Part shown: positions 1 through 9,158 of the stretch, in pieces
Numbering within the stretch: the first letter of the stretch is position 1
Layout: every line of letters begins with the position of its first letter
Assembly: GCF_014698835.1 (NCBI RefSeq)
Contig: NZ_JACJTU010000039.1
Location: forward strand, 1 to 64,000
Reading direction: 5' to 3'
Source: Nostoc paludosum FACHB-159
GTDB taxonomy: Bacteria > Cyanobacteriota > Cyanobacteriia > Cyanobacteriales > Nostocaceae
DNA length: 64,000 nt
Program-made: the position numbers and the translations under genes
The notes under the pieces: generated by a model
The model's database searches: none
Told to the model about the DNA's origin: nothing
What the model saw: the letters and a program-made list of their open reading frames with translations, nothing else

Positions 1-399
1 TATGCTTACTTGACTTTTACCTTTGAATCTAAATTACTCATGTATTAAAAAATTGTTAGTCATTGAGGTTATGTGAATACTTTTTTTTCACTTGTGAGAA
101 ATCCGGGAAAAGAAGTTGAAATATAATTGAAAATTTTCTGGGGGAAAGATATGAAAAAAATCTGGAAGTTTCCCCCATTTTTTCTAGCTGCACGTTAGAA
201 AGTTAATTAAGTGAAGTGAGGGACTGGGGACTGGGGACTAGGGATTAAGAACTGGGGATTGGAAATTAGAGACAAAGGAATGAGGAGGCAAGGAAGAGTT
301 TTTCTAATATCCAATACCCAATTCCCAGTCCCCAATCACCAGTACCCAATTCCCAATTCCCAGTACCTTGAAAGACGGTTTACAGAGCAGGTAGTATGT
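1..399. repeat. Leader region of coxB with foldback short tandem repeats
   Basis: No gene is supported here. About 216-262 is G-rich and built of near-identical seven-base units (ggggact and variants). About 308-367 is the C-rich complement (cccagtc, cccaatt). The two halves can pair into a long imperfect hairpin just upstream of the coxB start. A longer reading frame from 259 into coxB exists, but its first 47 codons are translated repeat and do not look like protein. Confidence 0.65.
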
Positions 400-1380
400 A
401 TGCAACAAGTTCCTGTTTCACTATGGACTCTGGTTGCTGGGATAGTAGTCACAGCAATTAGCATTTGGATTGGTCAAAACCACACTCTACTGCCGGTACA
501 AGCATCGCAACAAGCGCCTTTGGTAGACGGTTTTTTCAATGTGATGTTTACCATCGCCATTGCTTTGTTTTTGGTGGTAGAAGGAACAATTGTGATTTTT
601 TTGGTTAAGTATCGTCGGCGTCGGGGAGATGACACCGATGGCTTACCAGTAGAAGGCAACTTGCCTTTAGAAGTTTTTTGGACAGCAATTCCCACAATTA
701 TTGTCTTGTGTTTAGGCATCTACAGCGTAGATGTTTTTAACCGCATGGGAGGCTTTGAAGCTGCGGGTCATCCCCATTCAGTAGCTCATGTTCATCATTC
801 GAGTGGGAGTGCAATTGCAGCTACTCTCAATGACACACCCGAAGCAACAACAGCCCCGACAATTGGTTTTGGTGCCTCTCCTACTACCGAAGGCAAACCA
901 GCTGACTTAGTTGTTGATGTCCAAGGGATGCAGTACGCTTGGATATTTAACTATCCTGAAACTGGCATTACTTCCGGAGAATTGCACATTCCCGTCGGTG
1001 CTGATGTGCAGCTCAACCTCTCAGCAACTGATGTAATTCACTCATTTTGGGTGCCAAACTTCCGGCTGAAGCAAGACGCACTACCCGGTATTCCCACTCA
1101 ACTGCGATTTGTTGCTACTAAACCAGGCACATATCCCGTAGTTTGTGCTGAATTGTGCGGTGGTTACCACGGTTCGATGCGGACACAGGTAATTGTCCAC
1201 ACACCAGAAGAATATCAAAGCTGGTTGACAGAAAACCAAGTCGCTCAAAAGCAGCATCAAGTAGTTGCAGTTAACCCTGCTGAGTTATCAACATCAGAGT
1301 TTCTTGCTCCTCATATCCACGATATGGGAATTAGTGCTGCAACTCTGAAGTCAGTGGTTATGGCAGGCAATAGGCAATAG
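400..1380 (+). CDS. coxB: Cytochrome c oxidase subunit II
   Basis: Subunit II of an aa3-type respiratory oxidase; it takes electrons from a soluble donor through its CuA centre. About 326 aa. Two membrane segments lie near the N-terminus, the second before the basic run KYRRRR. The C-terminal cupredoxin domain carries the complete CuA motif CAELCGGYHGSM, which argues against the quinol-oxidase (ARTO) type that lacks CuA ligands. I chose ATG 400, preceded by agagcagg, because upstream codons are translated repeat. It is the first gene of a coxB-coxA-coxC operon. In Nostocales some cox operons are heterocyst-specific; whether this one is cannot be told from sequence alone. Confidence 0.95.
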   Translation: MQQVPVSLWTLVAGIVVTAISIWIGQNHTLLPVQASQQAPLVDGFFNVMFTIAIALFLVVEGTIVIFLVKYRRRRGDDTDGLPVEGNLPLEVFWTAIPTIIVLCLGIYSVDVFNRMGGFEAAGHPHSVAHVHHSSGSAIAATLNDTPEATTAPTIGFGASPTTEGKPADLVVDVQGMQYAWIFNYPETGITSGELHIPVGADVQLNLSATDVIHSFWVPNFRLKQDALPGIPTQLRFVATKPGTYPVVCAELCGGYHGSMRTQVIVHTPEEYQSWLTENQVAQKQHQVVAVNPAELSTSEFLAPHIHDMGISAATLKSVVMAGNRQ

Positions 1381-1509
1381 GCAATAGTCAAAAGTCAAAA
1401 GTCTCAAATCTTGGCTTAAAGCCTGTATTACTTCTGAATTCACCAATTCTGCCGTAATTACTTTGGACTTTAGACATTTGACCTTGAACTCTGCATAGCA
1501 GGAAAAAAT

Positions 1510-3201
1510 ATGACACAGGTAGAATTTCCACCGAACACTCCACCAGAAGAAAAGAAACCAGAAACTCTGGCCATCGCCCACACCTCTCATCAACAGGCGT
1601 GGAAATGGCAAGATTATTTCACATTTAATATTGACCACAAGGTTATTGGTATCCAATATCTTGTTACAGCGTTTGTGTTCTATCTCATCGGTGGACTGAT
1701 GGCAATGGCCATCCGCGTCGAATTAGCAACACCTGATGCAGATTGGCTAGACCCAAATCTGTATAACGCTTTCATGACAAATCACGGGACGATTATGATC
1801 TTCCTGTGGATTGTGCCTAGCGCCATCGGGGGTTTTGGTAACTTCTTAGTACCCTTGATGGTTGGTGCTAGGGATATGGCTTTCCCGAAGCTAAATGCGA
1901 TCGCCTTTTGGTTAAACCCACCAGCAGGTGCGCTGATATTAGGTAGTTTCCTATTTGGCGGTTCGCAATCAGGTTGGACAGCTTATCCACCCTTGAGCTT
2001 GGTGACAGCACCCATCGCCCAAACAATGTGGATATTGGCGATCGTTTTGGTGGGAACTTCCTCAATTTTGGGTTCGCTGAACTTTGTCATCACCATTTTG
2101 ATGATGAAGGTTCCTAGCATGAAATGGGATCAAGTACCCCTGTTTTGCTGGGCAATCTTGGCAACTTCCATTCTGGCGCTTCTCTCCACACCTGTATTAG
2201 CAGCAGGTTTAATTCTGTTATTGTTTGACCTCAACTTTGGCACATCCTTCTTTAAACCAGATGCAGGCGGTAACGTTGTAATCTACCAACACTTATTCTG
2301 GTTTTATTCCCACCCGGCAGTATATTTAATGATTCTGCCCATTTTCGGCATTATGTCCGAAGTGATTCCAGTACACGCCCGTAAGCCGATTTTTGGTTAT
2401 AAAGCGATCGCTTATTCCAGTGTAGCCATCTGCGTTGTCGGTTTATTCGTCTGGGTACACCACATGTTTACCAGCGGTACACCCGGATGGATGCGGATGT
2501 TCTTCACCATCTCCACCTTACTTGTTGCCGTTCCCACTGGCGTCAAGATATTCGGCTGGGTTGCTACCCTTTGGGGTGGTAAAATTCGCTTCACCAGCGC
2601 CATGCTTTTCGCCATTGGCTTGTTATCCATGTTTGTGATGGGCGGCTTAAGCGGCGTGACAATGGGAACAGCCCCCTTTGATGTTCACGTCCACGACACA
2701 TATTATGTAGTCGCGCACTTCCACTACGTTCTATTTGGCGGTTCCGTGTTTGGCATTTATGCCGGTATTTATCACTGGTTCCCCAAAATGACCGGACGGA
2801 TGTTGAATGAAACCTGGGGACGCATTCACTTTTTCCTCACCTTAATCGGCACGAATTTAACCTTCCTACCCATGCACGAATTGGGTTTACAAGGAATGCC
2901 GCGAAGAGTTGCAATGTATGACCCCCAATTTATTGACCTCAATCAAATTTGTACCTTTGGTTCATTTGTTTTGGGTATATCAGTAATTCCCTTCGCCATC
3001 AACATTATTCAAAGCTGGATTAAGGGACAGCCAGCAGGGGATAATCCTTGGCAAGGTTTGACCTTAGAATGGACAACTAGCTCGCCACCCGCCATTGAAA
3101 ACTGGGAAGTGTTGCCAGTTGTCACTCACGGCCCTTATGACTACGGTCATGGGCATAGTAATGAAGTACAGCCAGCAGCGGCACCGGAAGCCAGTGTTTA
3201 G
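1510..3201 (+). CDS. coxA: Cytochrome c oxidase subunit I
   Basis: Catalytic heme-copper subunit, 563 aa, with about twelve membrane helices. Visible ligands and signatures include HGTIMIFLW (low-spin heme His), SHPAVYLMILP (CuB His and cross-linked Tyr region), WVHHMFTSG (two CuB His) and HDTYYVVAHFHYVLFGG (heme a3 and low-spin heme His). The length is normal for the family. The start follows aggaaaaaat. It lies 129 bases after coxB and 181 bases before coxC on the same strand. It reduces O2 to water and pumps protons across the cytoplasmic or thylakoid membrane. The HPAVY form, instead of HPEVY, is a small departure at a K-channel position. Confidence 0.97.
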   Translation: MTQVEFPPNTPPEEKKPETLAIAHTSHQQAWKWQDYFTFNIDHKVIGIQYLVTAFVFYLIGGLMAMAIRVELATPDADWLDPNLYNAFMTNHGTIMIFLWIVPSAIGGFGNFLVPLMVGARDMAFPKLNAIAFWLNPPAGALILGSFLFGGSQSGWTAYPPLSLVTAPIAQTMWILAIVLVGTSSILGSLNFVITILMMKVPSMKWDQVPLFCWAILATSILALLSTPVLAAGLILLLFDLNFGTSFFKPDAGGNVVIYQHLFWFYSHPAVYLMILPIFGIMSEVIPVHARKPIFGYKAIAYSSVAICVVGLFVWVHHMFTSGTPGWMRMFFTISTLLVAVPTGVKIFGWVATLWGGKIRFTSAMLFAIGLLSMFVMGGLSGVTMGTAPFDVHVHDTYYVVAHFHYVLFGGSVFGIYAGIYHWFPKMTGRMLNETWGRIHFFLTLIGTNLTFLPMHELGLQGMPRRVAMYDPQFIDLNQICTFGSFVLGISVIPFAINIIQSWIKGQPAGDNPWQGLTLEWTTSSPPAIENWEVLPVVTHGPYDYGHGHSNEVQPAAAPEASV

Positions 3202-3225
3202 TAGAGCTTTTGTGGTGAATTGAGA

Positions 3226-3356
3226 GTTGAAATTTAAACGCAGAGGGGCGCTGAGGTAAGCGCAGAGGTTCGCAAAGTTTGTATTCGTTACCACTTAGTA
3301 AATTCTCTGCGTACCTTTGCGTTTACTTTGCGTTCCTCTGCGTTTAAAAACACACG
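3226..3356. repeat. Dispersed cgcagaggggcgc-type intergenic repeat
   Basis: The coxA-coxC gap holds a run of acgcagagg / gcgcagagg / acgcaaag units, then an inverted counterpart (tctgcgtacctttgcgtttac) at about 3303-3350. Related copies lie near 15160, 16710, 17100, 27965, 43870, 44000 and 48310. It is a dispersed, foldback-prone repeat and not a gene. Confidence 0.6.
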
Positions 3357-3382
3357 CAACGGGTAATATTGCCAACAAATCT

Positions 3383-3979
3383 ATGACTATAGCTACAACA
3401 GAACATGAAAGTGCAGGACATCACGAAGAACATCCAGATTTAAGAGTTTGGGGACTGTTAACATTCCTCGTCTCTGAATCCCTGATGTTCGGCGGATTTT
3501 TTGCCACCTATTTGTTTTTCCGCAGCAGTACGGCGGTTTGGCCTCCGGAAGGAACAGAAGTAGAGTTATTCGTGCCGACGATTAACACCATTATTCTGGT
3601 GTCTAGCAGTTTCGTGATTCACTTCGGTGATACAGCGATTAAAAAGAATAATGTCAAGGGAATGCAACTGTGGTACACAATTACTGCCATCATGGGAGCA
3701 ATTTTCTTGATTGGTCAGGCTTATGAGTACGCAACTTTAGGCTACGGCATGACTACCAATGTCTTCGCCAACTGCTTTTATTTAATGACAGGCTTCCACG
3801 GTTTGCACGTGTTTGTGGGACTGTTATTAATATTAGCTGTGTTGTGGCGATCGCGCCGTCCCGGTCTATATACTGCCAAAAATCACACCTTCATCGAAAT
3901 GGCAGAAATTTACTGGCACTTCGTAGACATTATTTGGATTGTTCTTTTCACTTTGGTGTACATTCTAGCCTTGTTTTAA
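3383..3979 (+). CDS. coxC: Cytochrome c oxidase subunit III
   Basis: Subunit III of the same oxidase, about 198 aa, with five or so membrane helices. Family features include an N-terminal segment with HEEHPDLRVWGLLTFLVSE, MTGFHGLHVFVG (conserved His and Glu surroundings) and the C-terminal EIYWHFVDIIWIVLF. I take ATG 3383 (MTIATTEHES). Upstream in-frame codons to 3317 are translated repeat. Subunit III stabilises subunit I and proton uptake. It is the third gene of the coxBAC operon and is followed by a run of gggcatg heptamers at 3982-4012. Confidence 0.95.
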   Translation: MTIATTEHESAGHHEEHPDLRVWGLLTFLVSESLMFGGFFATYLFFRSSTAVWPPEGTEVELFVPTINTIILVSSSFVIHFGDTAIKKNNVKGMQLWYTITAIMGAIFLIGQAYEYATLGYGMTTNVFANCFYLMTGFHGLHVFVGLLLILAVLWRSRRPGLYTAKNHTFIEMAEIYWHFVDIIWIVLFTLVYILALF

Positions 3980-3981
3980 AT

Positions 3982-4012
3982 TGGGCATGGGGCATGGGGC
4001 ATGGGGCATTGG
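3982..4012. repeat. Heptamer tandem array (gggcatg) after coxC
   Basis: Four near-perfect copies of the seven-base unit gggcatg follow the coxC stop. The same unit recurs at about 4583, 21958, 26255 and 33062, so it is one family of short tandem repeats scattered through the window. Confidence 0.8.
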
Positions 4013-4088
4013 TAATTCTTACTAGTTTTTTACTATTGCTTATTGCCTATTGCCTCTTGCCTCTTACTTCCTCACCAATCAATTTATT

Positions 4089-4574
4089 ATGCAACTCGAT
4101 ACAAATAAGTTCTCATGGTTTCAGGTTCCTGATGATATCAAAAATTTATTAATTTTAGCTGCACAAAGTTGGGAAAATACATCAGAATCTGAAAAATATA
4201 TTCAACAAGCATTAGCTAAAACTGGTGAAAATACAGATGTTTTAGTAGCAGCATATAGATTTTTTTACTATAAAAATAATTATTCTCTTGCACTGCAAAC
4301 AACAACGAAATTATTAGATAAAATTAAAGAACTAGAAAAATTCCCTGACGACTGGGAGCAACTTAAGCCTATATTGGTCAATCGCAAGGAAGATCCACAA
4401 ATTCGATTGTACTTGAATGCTTATGCGGCCTCTGGATTAGTTCTAGCAAAGTTAGGAGCAATAGACCAAGCAAAAGAAATCAGTATCAAAGTCAAAGAGA
4501 TAGACGAAAAGCATGATTTCGGAGCCGGAATTCTCCTAGATATTTTGACACGTCCAGCAGAAGAAGACGATTAA
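4089..4574 (+). CDS. Small helical, TPR-like protein of unknown function
   Basis: 161 aa from ATG 4089; upstream codons would come from repeat sequence. The protein is helical with a TPR-like texture (SWENTSESEKYIQQALAKTG, AASGLVLAKLGAIDQAKEI), as in helix-turn-helix scaffold repeats. No catalytic motif, signal peptide or membrane segment is visible. It follows coxC on the same strand, about 110 bases downstream, and may be co-transcribed. It ends in an acidic tail (PAEEDD). Specific function is unknown. Confidence 0.7.
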   Translation: MQLDTNKFSWFQVPDDIKNLLILAAQSWENTSESEKYIQQALAKTGENTDVLVAAYRFFYYKNNYSLALQTTTKLLDKIKELEKFPDDWEQLKPILVNRKEDPQIRLYLNAYAASGLVLAKLGAIDQAKEISIKVKEIDEKHDFGAGILLDILTRPAEEDD

Positions 4575-4582
4575 TTAATGTA

Positions 4583-4680
4583 TGGGGAATAGGGCATAGA
4601 GCATGGGGATGAGAAAGTGAGGAAGCAGAGCAAGAAAGAATAACCAATGCCTAATGCCTAATGCCCAATCCCCTTTTATT
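4583..4680. repeat. Foldback tandem repeat array between operons
   Basis: G-rich units (ggggaat, agggcat, catgggg) at the left are followed by the complementary aatgcctaatgcccaatcccc at the right, so the stretch can fold back on itself. It separates the cox-side genes from the small ORF at 4699 and may act as a terminator or processing site. Confidence 0.5.
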
Positions 4681-4698
4681 CAATCAAGGTGAACATTC

Positions 4699-4866
4699 AT
4701 GAACAATTGGTTATCTACTTCATCTTCGTCTTATCCCCTTTTGGGAACTGCGAGTAATAATAACTCTATCATTCCTCCGATCTACATACCTACTACACCA
4801 TTTGTAGGTAGTGTTCCTAATGTTTCTCCGATTATTATCATCCAATCTTCTCAAATGAGATTTTGA
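4699..4866 (+). CDS. Small 55-aa protein upstream of the cupin gene
   Basis: An ATG at 4699 is preceded by a good ribosome binding site (aaggtga, 7 bases upstream). It opens a 55-codon frame rich in Ser, Asn, Pro and Ile, with a central segment IIPPIYIPTTPF. No known domain is recognised. The stop overlaps or abuts the start of the cupin gene, which suggests translational coupling. The composition looks structured rather than random, but coding status is inferred only from the binding site, position and open frame. Confidence 0.45.
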   Translation: MNNWLSTSSSSYPLLGTASNNNSIIPPIYIPTTPFVGSVPNVSPIIIIQSSQMRF

Positions 4867-4871
4867 CAGTT

Positions 4872-5483
4872 ATGAAAGGTAGGGATTGGCTATTAACGGG
4901 AGACGGTCAGTATCAAGCCTGTAAATCTGTGAGAGCATGGGATTTATTGAGAGATAATTACCGCGTTTATCGGTTTTTAACTGAGGTGGAAGATGTTCTC
5001 AATAATGTGGAGGATGAATCGAGTTGTTTGCCAGAAATTCGGATGCTTGTTAGGCGCTTGATCGTCAATTCCTACTGGGTGCGGAGTCAGTATTTAGAAC
5101 CTTCTCCCAAAACTGGAACCTCTGTTTTACTCCTATACGATGAATTGGGTTTTCCGTTGACCGTGCAAACAGTAACATTTGCACCAGGAACCAAATCAAC
5201 TATTCATAATCATGGAACGTGGGGAGTAGTGGCGGTGTTAAAAGGTCAGGAAAAAAATACTTTTTGGCAACGCACTCAGAGTTCAGAATCTGAAGACAAA
5301 ATTGAATATACGGGAGAACTAACTCTGTTTCCAGGAGATATTATTAGCTTTACTCCCGATGCAATTCACTGTGTAGAAGCACTGGGCGATGAACCCACTG
5401 TGACTTTTAACATTTACGGTGAAACCGATCCGAAAGAAAGATTTGAGTTTGACTTTCTTACCCAGAAAGCGAAGAATTTTTAA
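4872..5483 (+). CDS. Cysteine-dioxygenase-like cupin protein
   Basis: About 203 aa. The cupin core has TIHNHGTWGVVAVLKGQE (metal-binding His-x-His) and a second motif, DAIHCVEALGDE with a further His. This pattern is typical of the cysteine dioxygenase type I family, which oxidises thiols with Fe(II) and O2. The start is uncertain: TTG 4863 is three codons earlier, and neither has a strong binding site. It lies between the small ORF at 4699 and a nitrogenase-associated ArsC-family gene at 5599, so a role in sulfur supply or redox protection around nitrogen fixation is possible; that is inference. Confidence 0.8.
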   Translation: MKGRDWLLTGDGQYQACKSVRAWDLLRDNYRVYRFLTEVEDVLNNVEDESSCLPEIRMLVRRLIVNSYWVRSQYLEPSPKTGTSVLLLYDELGFPLTVQTVTFAPGTKSTIHNHGTWGVVAVLKGQEKNTFWQRTQSSESEDKIEYTGELTLFPGDIISFTPDAIHCVEALGDEPTVTFNIYGETDPKERFEFDFLTQKAKNF

Positions 5484-5598
5484 AGAGAATTCAGAATTCA
5501 GAATTCCTTGTAGAGACGCGATGAATCGCGTCTTCTCTTCACCCACGGATGTGTCAGGTTCTTAATTACGAATTACGAATTGTTATGGAGGTAGTTGT

Positions 5599-6111
5599 AT
5601 GGCAAGAGTAATTTTTTATAGTAAACCAGGCTGTAAAGGTGGTACTAAGCAAAAAGTTTTGCTCACAGCTGCTGGTCATGAAGTCGTAGCATACGACTTG
5701 CTAACTGAACCTTGGACAGTTGAGAGGTTGCGTTCATTTTTTGGCGATCGCCCCGTAGCCGACTGGTTTAATCGTTCTTCTCCACGGGTAAAATCTGGTG
5801 AGATAGTTCCGGAAAAAATCGATGCCGAAACTGCTTTGATACAGATGTTGAGAGATCCGCTGTTGATTCGCCGTCCTTTATTACAAGTAGGCGATCGCCG
5901 TGAGGTAGGATTTGATGTTGAAAAGATTGATGCTTGGATTGGCTTAAAGCCTGTGGATGAGTCTTTCCGAGAAATGAGCGAAAATCTGATGAATCAGGAT
6001 TTGCAAGGCTGCGCCCACAATGGCAAGCACGGTCATCATGACCATCATCACGAAGGTGGCTGTAAGCATCACGGCGAACAACACAAAGAACAAGGCGGCT
6101 GTAGCCATTAG
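5599..6111 (+). CDS. Nitrogenase-associated ArsC/Spx-family protein (NifO-like)
   Basis: 170 aa. The N-terminal two thirds is a thioredoxin-like ArsC/Spx fold with FYSKPGCKGGTKQK (single conserved Cys at residue 12) and KIDAETALIQMLRDPLLIRRPLL. This matches the nitrogenase-associated protein family (NifO type). The last 40 residues are rich in His and Cys (HGHHDHHHEGGCKHH) and probably bind metal. A ggaggtagtt ribosome binding site precedes ATG 5599. In other diazotrophs nifO lies in nif clusters and affects Mo or nitrate/nitrogen metabolism. Here it is about 32 kb from fdxH, downstream of the cupin gene. Confidence 0.85.
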   Translation: MARVIFYSKPGCKGGTKQKVLLTAAGHEVVAYDLLTEPWTVERLRSFFGDRPVADWFNRSSPRVKSGEIVPEKIDAETALIQMLRDPLLIRRPLLQVGDRREVGFDVEKIDAWIGLKPVDESFREMSENLMNQDLQGCAHNGKHGHHDHHHEGGCKHHGEQHKEQGGCSH

Positions 6112-6459
6112 TGATGATGGTTTTTAACGTTGTCTAAAAGCAACGTTCTGAAATTTGATTGCATCGGCCTGCAAAAATTAAGACGTTGTTTCTTTAGAAG
6201 ATTTTTCAACCACGGGTTAAGGGCACACCAATGCTTATTGGTGCCAACTTAAGCTCAAACGCTTATCCCAGATGCGTTTTAACCCACCCCCAACCCCTCC
6301 CCTTGCCAAGGGGGGCGGTTTTGGCTTTAGACAAAACCGGGGTGGGGTGACGCGGATTTTCATAGTAAGTGAGAGAACTGAATATCTATCACATCTTTAC
6401 AAGTGTTTCACGTTAAGTTGACACGTATAAACAATGCTATGCCCTTACTCTATATTTTT
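6112..6459. other. Gap with GC-rich palindromes
   Basis: No gene seen. Around 6280-6352 there is a stem-loop cluster. One part pairs cccttg with caaggg near 6300. The next pairs cggttttg with caaaaccg around a gctttaga loop at about 6317-6340. It sits between convergent genes (NifO-like on plus, cysK on minus) and could end both transcripts. The surrounding C-rich/G-rich sequence resembles dispersed cyanobacterial intergenic repeats. Confidence 0.5.
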
Positions 6460-7419
6460 TTAACGAACGTCGGCAGTTTCTAAGGACAAGTCTTGAAACA
6501 TGGGGGTGCTGAGGTAGCGTTCGCCGAAGGAAGGTTGAATCATCACGATTAACTTTCCGGCATTTTCTTTACGTTTACCTACTTGAATGGCGGCGCACAA
6601 AGCAGCACCAGAGGAGATTCCAGACAATAAGCCTTCTTCTTTTGCTAAGCGTCGTCCAAATGCGATCGCTTGATCGTCGCTGACTCTAATTACCTCATCA
6701 ACCAACTCTAAGCGCAGAACATCTGGGACAAATCCAGCGCCAATGCCTTGAATTCTATGGGGCCCGGCTTCACCACCTGAGAGTACTGGGCTGTTGCTGG
6801 GTTCAACTGCGATCGCTTGGAAAGTCGGCTTGCGGCTTTTAATTACCTCTGCAATCCCTGTAATCGTCCCACCGGTACCTACTCCGGCAATTACAATATC
6901 CACTTCCCCATCTGTATCAGCCCAAATTTCTTCGGCGGTGGTTTCGCGGTGAATTTTGGGATTGGCAGGGTTGCGGAATTGTTGCAGCATATAAGCATCG
7001 GCAGTATTAGCGACAATTTCTTCAGCTTTTTTGATTGCTCCCCGCATTCCCTCTGTACCTGGTGTCAACTCTAACGATGCGCCATAAGCTCTGAGCATAG
7101 CCCGTCGTTCGCTGCTCATGGTTTCAGGCATTGTCAAAATTAACTTGTAGCCCCGTGCGGCTGCCACCATTGCTAAAGCAATTCCTGTATTACCTGAGGT
7201 AGGCTCTACTAAAATGGTTTTTCCAGGTTGAATTAAACCGTCTGCTTCAGCCGCAAGTACCATATTTAAGCCAATGCGGTCTTTCACCGAAGCGGCTGGG
7301 TTCATACCTTCGAGTTTGACAATTATTCTTGCAACTACTCCCTCAGCTTGAGGAATTTTGTTCAGTTCAACTAAAGGAGTTCGTCCAATAAGTTCTGTTA
7401 CGTCTTTAGCAATCCGCAT
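6460..7419 (-). CDS. cysK: Cysteine synthase A (O-acetylserine sulfhydrylase)
   Basis: 319 aa, normal length. A PLP-dependent fold-type II enzyme that makes cysteine from O-acetylserine and sulfide. The PLP lysine lies in NPAASVKDRIG near residue 45. The substrate loop is TSGNTGIALA, and the PLP phosphate-binding glycine-rich loop is VGTGGTITG. An aggag site precedes ATG at 7419. It converges on the NifO-like gene. A cysteine source next to a thiol-dioxygenase-like cupin and NifO fits a sulfur-metabolism neighbourhood, but co-regulation is not shown. Confidence 0.95.
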   Translation of the reverse strand: MRIAKDVTELIGRTPLVELNKIPQAEGVVARIIVKLEGMNPAASVKDRIGLNMVLAAEADGLIQPGKTILVEPTSGNTGIALAMVAAARGYKLILTMPETMSSERRAMLRAYGASLELTPGTEGMRGAIKKAEEIVANTADAYMLQQFRNPANPKIHRETTAEEIWADTDGEVDIVIAGVGTGGTITGIAEVIKSRKPTFQAIAVEPSNSPVLSGGEAGPHRIQGIGAGFVPDVLRLELVDEVIRVSDDQAIAFGRRLAKEEGLLSGISSGAALCAAIQVGKRKENAGKLIVMIQPSFGERYLSTPMFQDLSLETADVR

Positions 7420-8386
7420 TATTTACTCCTAAAATCCTAAATCTTAGTGCAAAGTATCTATTTATAACAATAAGCTTTTGTGTATTGGTTTTGTAGTTGA
7501 GTGCCAGCGAGTGTATATGCCATGTATTTTAACTGAAACACACAATATATAAGTTTCAGAAGAACTTTTTCAAAATGTTAGTCGCTAGAATTCAATTTGT
7601 TATGAAAATATGAATTAACCTGAAACAATTTAATTGCTTTTTCTATTTCTTGAGTCTATCCTTATCAACAGACATTAATTTTTTGTTTTGAGTACAGATT
7701 TTATCCGAGCAAAGTTTTCCAAAAAATAGTCTTTAATCCTTGCCTACATTGCTTTGAAGTTGAGTACTCCACACACCAGAACCCCACCTCGAAAATACTA
7801 GAACCCCTTTTGAAAAACACTAGCACCCATACCCCAATGAATTTTTAAAATACTTATTGAGCAAGCATTACAGACTTTGAGTACTGTTTTAATGAATTTA
7901 ATAATCTTAACGGGGCTGGGGTAAACTGTTTTGTGTAGAGGTGGCTGATATAAATCGTATAGGATTTACGCAGAGATTCCCCTCTACCCCCCAACATTCC
8001 TAAGCGAAAGCTTAGTGAACTAGGGGGGACTTCTTAATCTCTCTTTTGAGAGTAGGATGAAATTACATTTCAGGATATGAGGGCGTTATTTCTAAGTAAA
8101 GATTCCTACTATTTGTGAAAAGTTTGGTATTTTGTCAATGATTAATGGTCAGCCGTAATTAGAGAAATAACTGACAATTAATAGTTATAAAATTACCTTC
8201 TACACATATTTTAGCATCAGAACTGTTTGAAAAGTAGAAAGATAACAGATTACAGGAAATGAGGTATAACTTTTAAGAACAAAGCCATAATCTCAAGAGA
8301 CTTTTAACTCTGTTCTCTGTTCTCTATTCCCTGCTTGATAAAGATATTTTCTTACTGGGTGTATACTACCTGGCAAGGGAGACAAG
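7420..8386. other. Long gap without a recognised gene
   Basis: 967 bases between divergent genes. I see no supported coding frame and no tRNA. It is AT-rich, with short C-rich motifs around 7780-7835 (agaacccc and cacccata units) and a hairpin-like stretch near 7980-8035 (cccctctacccccc against aggggggac). Promoters for cysK and for the gene at 8387 must lie here, but no confident -10/-35 or NtcA site was identified. Confidence 0.5.
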
Positions 8387-8806
8387 ATGAAAGCCAAATT
8401 TTTAAATGTTCTTACAGTTTGCGTAGTTACCTTAGCGGTACTTTCTCCAGAGCTAGTAGTATTTGGCATCATTTGGGAGCGACATATTGAGTTATTAGAA
8501 TCACAGAATTTAGCCTGTGAAGTTAGCAAGACTGGTGTGGCGATCGCTGCAACTCCCCAGACAGAAAATATACCATTACCTCAGACTAATACACAAACCT
8601 CTGAGCAAAATCTGGTTAATAAAATGCTGACTGTTACTGAGCAATATAAACTTGGCACTATCCTGCAATGGTTCTTCTTGTTAACCCCGATTTGTGTTGG
8701 GGTAGGTATTATCTTTTACGACAGATATCTGGTTTATCGTGCTGCTGTTTTAAAAGAACAAGTTGAAATGTTAGAAAGGCTGTGGCAGCAAAGTATTGAA
8801 CAGTAA
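8387..8806 (+). CDS. Membrane protein of unknown function with two transmembrane segments
   Basis: 139 aa. The first hydrophobic segment is at residues 5-28 (signal-anchor-like). A polar Pro/Thr/Gln-rich loop follows. A second segment is at about 94-112 (WFFLLTPICVGVGIIFY). The C-terminal tail is helical and amphipathic (LKEQVEMLERLWQQ). The likely topology has both termini in the cytoplasm. A gggagacaag ribosome binding site precedes the ATG. It heads a three-gene group ending in a terminator at 9549. No family recognised. Confidence 0.7.
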   Translation: MKAKFLNVLTVCVVTLAVLSPELVVFGIIWERHIELLESQNLACEVSKTGVAIAATPQTENIPLPQTNTQTSEQNLVNKMLTVTEQYKLGTILQWFFLLTPICVGVGIIFYDRYLVYRAAVLKEQVEMLERLWQQSIEQ

Positions 8807-8889
8807 ACTGGGCATTATTAGACTTATTTAGAGATTTTAAACTCTCTGGATACGCTTCAAATTTGTTCCTTCAAATCCAGAAAATAACC

Positions 8890-9156
8890 ATGACAGAACA
8901 ACGCCAACACTTGTATTTTAACCTGATTGATGAACTATTAAAATGCCCTAATGGTCATGAACCAGAAGTTTTAGAATCTCAACCAGAATTAATTGACTCT
9001 GGTTTAGTAGAAACAATGTTACAAGTAGCAACTATGTTTGCCCATGAAGGCAATCAAGATGGTGCGAAATTTTTATTTTTTGTAGCACGCGAACTAGCGA
9101 AACAACTGGGTTTATATCCTGAAGTTCCCAACTCTGAAGTTGCTAATAAGGAGTAA
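8890..9156 (+). CDS. Small conserved-looking protein of unknown function
   Basis: 88 aa from ATG 8890; an upstream in-frame TTG at 8863 is less likely. It is acidic and helical (LYFNLIDELLKCPNG, VETMLQVATMFAHEGNQDGAKFLFFVAREL). No signal peptide, membrane segment or catalytic motif. It sits 83 bases after the membrane protein gene and 2 bases before the next gene, so it is probably part of the same operon. Function unknown. Confidence 0.65.
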   Translation: MTEQRQHLYFNLIDELLKCPNGHEPEVLESQPELIDSGLVETMLQVATMFAHEGNQDGAKFLFFVARELAKQLGLYPEVPNSEVANKE

Positions 9157-9158
9157 AA

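Noticed and set aside
259..399. N-terminal extension of CoxB
   Set aside because: The codons are the heptamer array; ATG 400 has a binding site and the expected start.
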